58,617 nt of DNA from Pirellulaceae bacterium (GTDB taxonomy: Bacteria > Planctomycetota > Planctomycetia > Pirellulales > Pirellulaceae), in NCBI GenBank assembly GCA_023382975.1, contig JAHDXO010000004.1, positions 206,537 to 265,153 of the forward strand, written 5' to 3'. This document shows, piece by piece, positions 27,444-35,237 of this stretch; positions within the stretch are counted from its first letter, which is position 1, and the number at the start of each line of letters is the position of its first letter. The position numbers and the translations under genes are program-made. The notes beneath the pieces were generated by a model, which did not search any database, was not told the origin of the DNA, and saw only the letters and a list, made by a program, of their open reading frames with translations.

Positions 27444-28793
27444 ATGACTGCTCCCGCATCTTCGAACCGACGTAGTTTCCTCAAGGCCGGTGTCGCCGCC
27501 GGGATTGCGGTGCCGCACGTGATTTCCGCCGCTGCGATCGGCCGCGACGGCCGAACCGCCGCCAACGATCGTATCCAGCTTGGCATCATCGGCGTGAACG
27601 GCATGGGGCGCGGCAATCTGGCCAACTGCGCCCGTTACGAGGACGTGGTGGTCACAGCCGTGTGCGACGTCTGGAATGCTCGCATGGATCCGGTGGTCGA
27701 GCAGTTCAAGGCCACGGCGACAGGGCATCGGGACTATCGCGAATTGCTCGCACGCAAGGACGTCGACGCGGTGATCATCGCCTCGCCGCCGCACTGGCAC
27801 GCGCTGATGGCGATCGAGGCGGTCGAAGCGGGCAAGGACATCTACCTGCAAAAACCGATGACGCTGTACCCCGACGAAACGCTGGCGGTTCGCAACGCGG
27901 TGAACCAGCACCAGCGGATCAGCCAGATCGGGACCCAGATCCATGCGGGCGAGAATTACCGCCGGGTGGTCGAGTGGATTCAATCCGGCAAGTTGGGGCC
28001 GGTGAGCGTCGTGCGGACATTCAACGTGATGAACCAAGGCCCGGACGGCATCGGCAGCGCTCCGCAGCAGGACGCGCCTTCCGACATGGACTGGGATCGG
28101 TGGCTCGGGCCCGGCCCGGCGATTCCGTACAACTCGCTGTTGGCATCGAACAGCTACAACCATTGCTCGTTCATGCCGTATTCCGGCGGCTGGACGCCCG
28201 GGATGGCCCCGCACATCGTCGACCTGCCCGTTTGGGCGCTGAATCTGGAGGTTCCCACGACGACCTCCTGTTCGGGCGGTCGGTACATGGTTGGCGGCGA
28301 CGGCGATGCGCCGGATGTTCAGGAGGTGATCTGGCAGTACCCGAACATGACGATGACCTGGATGATGAGCACTTGCAACAGTTTCGCGTTCGATTTCGGC
28401 CGCGGCTCGCCGGCCCGCCGGCTGGGGATCTACTTCCACGCGCTCCGCGGCACGTTGTACGCGAACTACAGCATGCACGAGGTTGTGCCGGAGGGCAATC
28501 TGCTGGAGGACGCCGAACGGCCCGAGGCATCGATCGCTCCGTCGCCGGGCCACGAGCGCGAATGGCTGGACTGCATCAAGACACGCGAGCAGCCCAGTTG
28601 CAACGTGAACTACCACTACAAGGTCGATCTGGCCCTGACGCTGGCCAATCTGTCGTATCGTTTGGGAAGGTCGGTGCGGTTTGACCCGGCGACCGAACAG
28701 ATCCTGGACGACCCGCAGGCTCGGCGTCTGGCGCGTCCCGAGTATCGCGATCCGTGGAAATTCCCCGAGAAGTATCTTCAGAAATCGGTGTGA
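27444..28793 (+). CDS. Gfo/Idh/MocA family oxidoreductase, Tat-exported
   Basis: 449 residues. Tat signal NRRSFLKAGVAAGIAVPHVI at residues 8-27. Rossmann loop GIIGVNGMGRGNL, then catalytic QKP (in GKDIYLQKPMTLYPDE, Gln replacing the usual Glu), then SPPHWHALMAIEA. The C-terminal half has the DMDWDRWLGPGPA signature seen in exported planctomycete members, which act on sugars or glycosides. AAGGAG precedes the ATG. Its last 16 bp overlap the end of the convergent CoA-binding gene. Confidence 0.93.
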   Translation: MTAPASSNRRSFLKAGVAAGIAVPHVISAAAIGRDGRTAANDRIQLGIIGVNGMGRGNLANCARYEDVVVTAVCDVWNARMDPVVEQFKATATGHRDYRELLARKDVDAVIIASPPHWHALMAIEAVEAGKDIYLQKPMTLYPDETLAVRNAVNQHQRISQIGTQIHAGENYRRVVEWIQSGKLGPVSVVRTFNVMNQGPDGIGSAPQQDAPSDMDWDRWLGPGPAIPYNSLLASNSYNHCSFMPYSGGWTPGMAPHIVDLPVWALNLEVPTTTSCSGGRYMVGGDGDAPDVQEVIWQYPNMTMTWMMSTCNSFAFDFGRGSPARRLGIYFHALRGTLYANYSMHEVVPEGNLLEDAERPEASIAPSPGHEREWLDCIKTREQPSCNVNYHYKVDLALTLANLSYRLGRSVRFDPATEQILDDPQARRLARPEYRDPWKFPEKYLQKSV

Positions 28794-29203
28794 CGTTTCA
28801 TCGGTTCTTCGCGGAATCCGAGCGAAACCAGGATGCAGGGACCGCCGGCGATCACGTGGATACCGTGACGCCGGGCGGATTGGATGGCGCGATCGCTTTC
28901 CGCCCCCGGCTGCATCCACAGGTATCGAATTCCAAGGCGAGCAGCTTGTTCGACGATCTGTTCGGTCACCTCGGGCGGCGTGACGATCGAGACCCCGTGC
29001 AGCGGTAGCGGGGCGCGGCTTAGGTCCGCGTACGCTTGCAGACCCTCGATGTCCGTCGCGGCGGGGTTGATCGGATAAACCAAGCGTTGCCGCTGTTGAT
29101 AGGCCCGAAGCACTTTATTGCCATACTTATCGCGATCTCGGGAAGCGCCCGCCACGGCATGAGGCGATCCGGCCAGAAACTGCTCGATCAAATCCTGTGG
29201 CAT
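28778..29203 (-). CDS. CoA-binding domain protein (YccU-like)
   Basis: 141 residues from ATG 29203; upstream codons in the same frame have no family character. A single Rossmann-like CoA-binding domain: AVAGASRDRDKYGNKVLRAYQQ, VYPINPAATDIEGLQAYADL, GVSIVTPPEVTEQIVEQAARLGIRYLWMQPGAE, then GGPCILV. It lacks the ligase domains of succinyl-CoA synthetase, so it probably binds CoA or a nucleotide as a regulator or sensor; the function is not established for the family. It is convergent with, and overlaps by 16 bp, the upstream Gfo/Idh gene, and is divergent from the FAD/Fe-S oxidase. Confidence 0.9.
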   Translation of the reverse strand: MPQDLIEQFLAGSPHAVAGASRDRDKYGNKVLRAYQQRQRLVYPINPAATDIEGLQAYADLSRAPLPLHGVSIVTPPEVTEQIVEQAARLGIRYLWMQPGAESDRAIQSARRHGIHVIAGGPCILVSLGFREEPMKRHTDF

Positions 29204-29442
29204 CGATTGTTCTCCATCGTCGAATGAAGGGTCGGCGGTCCGTTTTACCCTCTGGCAACCGTTCTGCCAAACGACCGGCAGCTCGGATTGGCAGGAAATT
29301 CCAAATTCCGAAAATCTTGCTCCGAGGTTCTTCCAGTTCCAGCTAAGTACCACACCGCTTGCTCCGGCCCGAACGGCTTGGGGACCGTTCGGCGAGAGGC
29401 AGCCACCTTGCCCCCCAGGGATTCCGGTGCGACGATATCGCT

Positions 29443-32406
29443 ATGGAAAAGGATCGAGTTGAAGCCGATTTGCGTGGCCTTCTGGATGGCGAAGTACGTT
29501 GCGACGACGCCTTCGTGCAGATGTATGCTAGCGACGCCAGCATCTACGAGATCGTTCCGTTAGGGGTTGTCCGGCCCCGGGGACTGGGCGACGTGGTGGC
29601 TTGCGTCCAGTACGCCGCCGAGAACGGGATTGCCATTCACGCTCGCGGCGCGGGCTCGGGGATGGCTGGCGATTCACTGGGACCGGGACTGGTGCTGGAC
29701 TTCTCGCACAGCATGAGGCGGATCATCGCCATCGACCACGAGACCGTCCATCTGCAACCCGGGGTGATCCTGGCGCACCTGAATCGGCAACTGGCCAAGA
29801 CGGGACGCATGTTCGGACCCGACCCGGCAACTCGCAGCGTGACGACGATGGGCAGCGTGCTGGCGCTGGACGCCTCGGGTTCGCATTGGCTGCGGTACGG
29901 GTCGGCTCGGCAGCACGTCGTCAGCCTGCAAATGGTGCTGGCCGACGGGCAGGTCATCGAGGCGGGGCAGCACGAGGTGGACGATCCCGCGGCGGAATCC
30001 CTCGCTCCGCAGCGGCAGCAACTGGTTCGCCGCGTCGCCGAACTGGTGCGGCGCGAGGAACCGTTGATCGCTCAGAACCAAACGCGTTCGGCCTTGAATC
30101 GCTGCGGTTATCAATTGCACGACGTATTGCAGGACGGTCGGCTGGATCTGGCCAAGTTGATGGTGGGCTCCGAAGGCACGCTGGGGTTGATCACCGAAGC
30201 GCGGCTGCGCACCGTTCCCGTCCCCCGGTACCGCGGTTTGGCCCTGCTGTTCTTCGACCGCTTGGATGCGGCGGCCCGGGCGGCGTTGGACATCGTTCGC
30301 CGCGGGGTGGCGAGTTGCGACCTGATGGATCGCCGCTTGCTGACGATCGCCCGCGAGCTGGATGTGCGCTACGAGCTGTTGATCCCGATGGACGCCGAGG
30401 CGATGCTGCTGGTCGAATACGGTGCCGACGACGCCGGCCAGGTGGGTGACCTGCTCCGGAAGATCGTGGTCGACATGACGCGCCACCAGCGGCTGGCATT
30501 CGATGCCCGCGTAACGCTCGAAAAGGACGAACGCGATTTCTATTGGCGTCTCTCGCGGCGAGTGGTGACAACCTTGTACCGGCTGAAAGGCAACTCGCGC
30601 GCGTTGCCATTCATCGAGGACATCGCGGTGCCGCCGGACGTGGTTCCCGAGTTCCTGGTGCGGGCGCAGAACGTCTTCAAGGCGCACGCCGTCACCGCGT
30701 CGATGTTTGGACATGTCGGCCACGGTCAACTGCAATTCCGGCCGTTTCTGGATCTGGCGGACCCGCAGCATCTGCGGACCATGCAGGAACTGGCGACGGA
30801 CCTGTACGAGGAAGTGTTGCGGGTCGGGGGCACGATCAGCGCCCAGCACGCTTCGGGGCTCAGCCGCACCTGGTTCGTCCGCCGCCAGTGCGGGCCGCTG
30901 TACGACGTCTTTCGCGAGGTCAAGCGGATCTTTGATCCGCAGAACATCTTCAATCCGGGCAAAGTCGTCGCCGAAGCGCCTCAGCCCTTGATCAAGAACC
31001 TGCGTCCCCCCACGCTCGTGCCGCCGGAGATCGCTCCGCCCGTGGCGGCGACCGACGAAACTCCGCCGCTGCTGGTGGACTTGAAACTGATCTGGGACGA
31101 TGGGCGATTGGCCTACGAATCCCAGGCGTGCAACGGTTGCGGGCGTTGCCGGACGCTCAGCCCCGAGGAGCGGATGTGTCCCATCTTCCGCTTCGCGCCG
31201 CGCGAGGAGGCGTCGCCGCGGGCCAAAGCAAATCTGCTGCGGGCCGTCATGACCGGGCGGATGGAACCGGCCTCGCTGACCCGCGAGGACGTCAAGGCCA
31301 TCATGGACCTGTGCGTCAACTGCCACCAATGCCGCTTCGAGTGTCCGGCCCGGGTGGACATTCCCAAGTTGGTCCAGGAGGCCAAGGCCCAGTACGTGGC
31401 GGCCAACGGCTTGCGGTTCGTCGACTGGTGCTTGGTCCGCATGGATTTGTTCGCCGCTTGGGGATCGTCGCTCGCGCCGCTGGGCAACTGGGCGATCCGC
31501 AACCGCCGGATGCGGTGGCTGCTGGAGAAGATCATGGGCATCGCGCAGGGGCGCAAGCTGCCCCGCTTTGACAGTCGGCCGTTCCTGCAGTGGGCCCATC
31601 GCCGCCGCTTGACGCGTCCGCCGCGGCGCGGGGGCCAGAAGGTGCTGTACTTCGTGGACATCTACGCGAACTGGCACGATACGCAGTTGGCCCGGGCCCT
31701 GGTCGCGGTTCTCGAACACAACGGCGTCGCGGTCTACGTCGCTCCCGGCCAGGTGCAGTGTGGCGCGGCGGCGATCGCCCTGGGCGCCGCCGACCGGGCG
31801 CGGCACTTCGCCAAGCGAAATGTGCGGCTATTGGCCGACGCCGTCCGCCAAGGGTACCACGTCGTTTGCACCGAACCGACCGCCGCGCTGTGCTTGCAGC
31901 ACGAATACCTGAGCCTGTTGGACGAAGACGACGCGAGGCTGGTTGCCAAGAACTCGAGCGAGGCCTGCTCGTACCTGTGGCGAATGCACCAGTCGGGCAA
32001 GCTGGAACTGGATTTCAAGCCAGTCAATGCAACCCTGGCCTACCACCTGCCATGCCACATGAAAGCCCTCGGCTTCGGCAGCCCCGGCGAAAACCTCCTG
32101 GGACTGATCCCCGGCCTGGTTGTCCAACGGATCGACCGAGGCTGCTCGGGCATGGCCGGAACGTTCGGGTTGAAACGCGACAACTATCGCAGCAGCCTGC
32201 GGGCCGGGTGGGGTGTGATCGCTTCGCTGCGCGAGCCCGGGATTCAGGCCGGAGTGACGGAATGCAGCGCGTGCAAAATCCAGATGGAGCAAGGCACGAG
32301 CAAGCCGACCATCCATCCGCTCAAGATCCTGGCCCTGTCTTACGACTTGATGCCCGAACTCGGCTCGCTGCTGACCACCCGAGGCGAAGAACTGGTGGTG
32401 ACATGA
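29443..32406 (+). CDS. FAD-linked oxidase fused to Fe-S/CCG reductase (YdiJ-like 2-hydroxyacid dehydrogenase)
   Basis: 987 residues from ATG 29443. Domains in order: FAD-binding type 4 (about 25-260; RGAGSGMAGDSLGPGLVLDF near 68), FAD-oxidase C-terminal domain (about 270-530, ending FDPQNIFNPGKV), a 2x[4Fe-4S] ferredoxin module (CNGCGRC at 563, CVNCHQC with CPARVDIPK at 624), and two CCG-type cysteine segments (HLPCHMK about 868, CSGMAGTFG, ECSACKIQMEQG about 940). This order is that of E. coli YdiJ and D-lactate or D-2-hydroxyglutarate dehydrogenases, which pass electrons from the hydroxyacid to a membrane or quinone acceptor. The stop overlaps the next start (ATGA), so the MoaD-like gene is translationally coupled. 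Confidence 0.93.
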   Translation: MEKDRVEADLRGLLDGEVRCDDAFVQMYASDASIYEIVPLGVVRPRGLGDVVACVQYAAENGIAIHARGAGSGMAGDSLGPGLVLDFSHSMRRIIAIDHETVHLQPGVILAHLNRQLAKTGRMFGPDPATRSVTTMGSVLALDASGSHWLRYGSARQHVVSLQMVLADGQVIEAGQHEVDDPAAESLAPQRQQLVRRVAELVRREEPLIAQNQTRSALNRCGYQLHDVLQDGRLDLAKLMVGSEGTLGLITEARLRTVPVPRYRGLALLFFDRLDAAARAALDIVRRGVASCDLMDRRLLTIARELDVRYELLIPMDAEAMLLVEYGADDAGQVGDLLRKIVVDMTRHQRLAFDARVTLEKDERDFYWRLSRRVVTTLYRLKGNSRALPFIEDIAVPPDVVPEFLVRAQNVFKAHAVTASMFGHVGHGQLQFRPFLDLADPQHLRTMQELATDLYEEVLRVGGTISAQHASGLSRTWFVRRQCGPLYDVFREVKRIFDPQNIFNPGKVVAEAPQPLIKNLRPPTLVPPEIAPPVAATDETPPLLVDLKLIWDDGRLAYESQACNGCGRCRTLSPEERMCPIFRFAPREEASPRAKANLLRAVMTGRMEPASLTREDVKAIMDLCVNCHQCRFECPARVDIPKLVQEAKAQYVAANGLRFVDWCLVRMDLFAAWGSSLAPLGNWAIRNRRMRWLLEKIMGIAQGRKLPRFDSRPFLQWAHRRRLTRPPRRGGQKVLYFVDIYANWHDTQLARALVAVLEHNGVAVYVAPGQVQCGAAAIALGAADRARHFAKRNVRLLADAVRQGYHVVCTEPTAALCLQHEYLSLLDEDDARLVAKNSSEACSYLWRMHQSGKLELDFKPVNATLAYHLPCHMKALGFGSPGENLLGLIPGLVVQRIDRGCSGMAGTFGLKRDNYRSSLRAGWGVIASLREPGIQAGVTECSACKIQMEQGTSKPTIHPLKILALSYDLMPELGSLLTTRGEELVVT

Positions 32407-32648
32407 AGATTCAATTGAAACTGTTCGCCGCGGCGCGCCAGGCGGTGGATCGCGAGACAGTACAGATCGAGTTGCCCGACACGGCCACGGTGGCCGACTT
32501 GCGGGCGGCGATCGCTCGGCAATTCCCGGCACTCGACGCGACCGCGCGGCACTCGCTGTTCGCCGTCAACAACCAGTACGCAGACGACGCGACCGCCCTG
32601 CCGCCGGATGCCGAAGTCGCCTGCATCCCGCCCGTCAGCGGCGGCTAG
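32403..32648 (+). CDS. moaD: MoaD/ThiS family sulfur-carrier protein
   Basis: 81 residues with a ubiquitin-like fold: MKIQLKLFAAARQAV, DTATVADLRAAIARQFP, FAVNNQYADD, and the C-terminal SGG tail that is adenylated and turned into a thiocarboxylate. VACIPPVSGG is the classical MoaD ending, so a role in molybdopterin synthesis (with MoaE) is likely; another sulfur transfer role is possible. The ATG lies inside the stop of the FAD/Fe-S oxidase gene (four-base overlap). No other molybdenum-cofactor gene is in the window. Confidence 0.9.
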   Translation: MKIQLKLFAAARQAVDRETVQIELPDTATVADLRAAIARQFPALDATARHSLFAVNNQYADDATALPPDAEVACIPPVSGG

Positions 32649-32813
32649 ACCCGTTCCGTCCCGCCGTCCTGCAACACCTCCGAGCCGGATCGACGATAGG
32701 TGGCTGTCCAGCGGGCCGAGGGACGCGGATAATTGATCGGGCGCAAACAAGCCCCGCGTCCAGTTCGCGGGCATCGTCGAGTATCGCATCCGTGGCACGA
32801 AGGGAGAGCAGCG

Positions 32814-34190
32814 ATGGCAACGGCAGACGAACAGGGGATTTCGCGGCGGGGGATGATCCGGGCGATGGGCGTGTGCGCCGCGGCAGCGCTGGGTGCGGGG
32901 GCGGCGGAGCCGGGCGGCCAGCGCGATCCGGCGCGCCGACCAGGACAATCGAGCGTGCTGGGGCTCGCACATCCGCCGATGGACAGGGTCCGCATCGGAA
33001 TGATCGGAATGGGCGGACGGGGTATGAGCCTGCTGCGAAATCTGCTGGATCTCGACGGCGTGGCGATAACGGCTGTCTGCGACATCGTCGCGCAACGAAC
33101 GGCGGCGGCTCAGGCGCGAGTGGCGGAGAAGGGCCAGCCCGCACCCGCCGGGTACTCGGCCGGCGAAACCGACTTCGAACGCCTCTGCCAGCGCGACGAC
33201 GTCGATTTGGTCTATGTGGCCACGCCGTGGGAGTGTCACGCGGCGATGGCGGTCGAGGCGATGAACGCCGGTCGCCATGTCGCGATCGAAGTGCCCGCCG
33301 CGATCACCCTGCAGGAGTGCTGGGATTTGGTCGATACGGCCGAACGGACACAGCGGCACTGTATCATGCTGGAGAACTGCTGCTACGGCGAGATCGAGAT
33401 GCTGGTGCTGAACATGGTCCGCCAGGGCATGTTCGGCGAAGTGACCCACGGCGAAGCCGGATACCTGCACCCGTTCGCCGAAGGCTTGATCGGCACGGCT
33501 GACAGTGCGGTCTGGCGCCGTCGGCATCTGCAAGAGTCCGACGGCAATCTCTACCCAACTCACGGGCTCGGACCGGTGGCAATGTACATGGACGTCCACG
33601 GCGGCGACCGATTCTCGACGTTGGTGTCGATGAGTTCCTGCGAACGGTCGCTGAGCCTAGTTCGCGACCAACTGCCCGCGGGCGATCCGCGCCACCAGGA
33701 AGCGTACGCCTGCGGCGATGTGAACACCACGCTGATCAAGACCGCGCTCGGGCGTTCGATCATGGTCCAGTTCGATATCGTGACACCTCGGCCCTACGAC
33801 CGCATCAACATGGTCTGCGGCACCCAAGGCACCTTTCGCGACTATCCGCCGCGGATCTTTCTGAAAGGCAAGACCCCGGGTCACGCCTGGGATACCGATC
33901 TGGAGCCGTACTTCCAGGAGCACGGACATCCGCTTTGGAAGAAGCTCAAGTCGCAGGCGATCGAGTCGGGCGGGCACGGCGGGATGGACTTTCTGATGAA
34001 CTGGCGGCTGATCCAATGCCTGCGGGCGGGCCGTCCGTTGGACATGACCGTGTACGATGCCGCGGCGTGGTCAAGCGTCTTTCCGCTGAGCATCGCCTCG
34101 GTCGCCGGCGGCAGCATGCCGGTGCCCGTGCCCGACTTTACCCGCGGCCAGTGGAACGAGCCGCGTCCGCTGCTGGCCCAGGATGCCTGA
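32814..34190 (+). CDS. GH109-like Gfo/Idh protein (alpha-N-acetylgalactosaminidase family), Tat-exported
   Basis: 458 residues from ATG 32814, with AGGGAG ten bases upstream. A Tat-like signal (SRRGMIRAMGVCAAAALGAG) leads into the Rossmann loop IGMIGMGGRGM. The body follows the family 109 glycosidase pattern: HVAIEVPAAITLQECW, MLENCCYGEIEMLVLNMVRQG, GNLYPTHGLGPVAMYMDV and GDRFSTLVSMSS. GH109 enzymes cleave glycosides by an NAD-dependent oxidation-elimination-hydration route. The substrate here need not be N-acetylgalactosamine. The missing Lys of EKP is normal for this subfamily. Confidence 0.88.
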   Translation: MATADEQGISRRGMIRAMGVCAAAALGAGAAEPGGQRDPARRPGQSSVLGLAHPPMDRVRIGMIGMGGRGMSLLRNLLDLDGVAITAVCDIVAQRTAAAQARVAEKGQPAPAGYSAGETDFERLCQRDDVDLVYVATPWECHAAMAVEAMNAGRHVAIEVPAAITLQECWDLVDTAERTQRHCIMLENCCYGEIEMLVLNMVRQGMFGEVTHGEAGYLHPFAEGLIGTADSAVWRRRHLQESDGNLYPTHGLGPVAMYMDVHGGDRFSTLVSMSSCERSLSLVRDQLPAGDPRHQEAYACGDVNTTLIKTALGRSIMVQFDIVTPRPYDRINMVCGTQGTFRDYPPRIFLKGKTPGHAWDTDLEPYFQEHGHPLWKKLKSQAIESGGHGGMDFLMNWRLIQCLRAGRPLDMTVYDAAAWSSVFPLSIASVAGGSMPVPVPDFTRGQWNEPRPLLAQDA

Positions 34191-34318
34191 GCGTCGCTAC
34201 CCGCTAGGGCGACCGCTCGTCGCGCGGCTGGTTGGTCGGTTGGCTGTCTGCGGGTTTGAACGCTATAATCTCCGTCGATGTTCGTCCCCGCGGTTTTGGT
34301 CGCAGCAGGATCGTGCCC

Positions 34319-34966
34319 ATGACGTCTACTCCCACTTCCATGCCCGACGTGACCTTGGAACCAGCATGGCAGATTGCCCGGTTGTTTCCGCCTCAGGGCC
34401 ATTGGAGCGCAGGCGCTTACCTGTCCTTCACGGAATCGCTGAACCAACTGGTGGAATTGGTCGATGGACGCATCGAGGTACCGGAAATGCCGACGAAATC
34501 GCATCAGAAGATCGTCCACTATCTCTTGAACTTGGTGTTGACCTTCCTAGCGGATCATCGCCTGGGAGACGCGGTTGCGGCACCTTACCGAATGCGACTG
34601 CGGAGCGAAACATACCGCGAGCCGGATATCGCCGTCTATCTGGCGAACCATCTTGATCGTTTCGGCGAACGTTCCGGCGGGCCCGCCGACATGGTCGTCG
34701 AGGTCGTCAGCGGCGACGAGGCCAGGCGTGTGCGCGATTACGAAGACAAACGTCGCGACTATGCGATTGCGGGAATCACCGAGTACTGGATTGTCGATCC
34801 TGCCGAACAGCGGATTCTGGTGTTGACGCTCGACGGCGATGGCTATGCCATTCACGGCCAGTACCCGCCCGGCGACGAGGCAGAATCGAAGGTACTGCTC
34901 GGTTTCCGCGTTCCGGTGACGGAAACATTCCAAGCGGGCCTCGATCAAAGGGCGGCAAACCCCTAG
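34319..34966 (+). CDS. Uma2 family (DUF820) PD-(D/E)XK nuclease-like protein
   Basis: 215 residues from ATG 34319. Uma2 fold: SFTESLNQLVELVDGRIEVPEMPTKSHQ, YREPDIAVYL (catalytic Asp), DMVVEVVSGDEARRVRDYEDKRRDYA (Glu-x-Val and Lys), ITEYWIVDP. The active-site D, E, K set is present. The family is very abundant in planctomycetes and cyanobacteria, and its biological role is unknown; it has been regarded as restriction-like or mobile. Weak ribosome site. It stands alone between the GH109-like gene and a hybrid kinase. Confidence 0.88.
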   Translation: MTSTPTSMPDVTLEPAWQIARLFPPQGHWSAGAYLSFTESLNQLVELVDGRIEVPEMPTKSHQKIVHYLLNLVLTFLADHRLGDAVAAPYRMRLRSETYREPDIAVYLANHLDRFGERSGGPADMVVEVVSGDEARRVRDYEDKRRDYAIAGITEYWIVDPAEQRILVLTLDGDGYAIHGQYPPGDEAESKVLLGFRVPVTETFQAGLDQRAANP

Positions 34967-35108
34967 CAGCGAAAACTTGGGGCGTCTGCGCAAAGCGGGG
35001 AAACTATTTTTCCGCGACTTGCCGTGTGCTGCACTACAAAAAGATGATCAAGGCCCAAGAATAGGGCAATAGTATCGATGGCTCGCTCGGTCCAGGTCCT
35101 TGAACTTG

Positions 35109-35164
35109 GTAGCGGAGGTCGTGAGACTTCCTCGATCACTGAAGTCGCACGAGTTCGGCTACCC
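35109..35164. repeat. Degenerate inverted pair of REP-like hairpins
   Basis: GTAG then CGGAGGTC-GTGA-GACTTCCTC (35109-35133) and, inverted, TGAAGTCGCACGAGTTCGG then CTAC (35141-35164). The sequence has drifted from the consensus but the first stem (GGAGGTC with GACTTCC) still pairs, using one G-T, and the GTGA loop and GTAG feet are kept. Confidence 0.65.
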
Positions 35165-35237
35165 GCTACCTCTCGCCTTGAAACCGCACGAGATCACCAA
35201 CCGAGAACCGAAAGTCGTTAACAAGGAGAATGCACCG

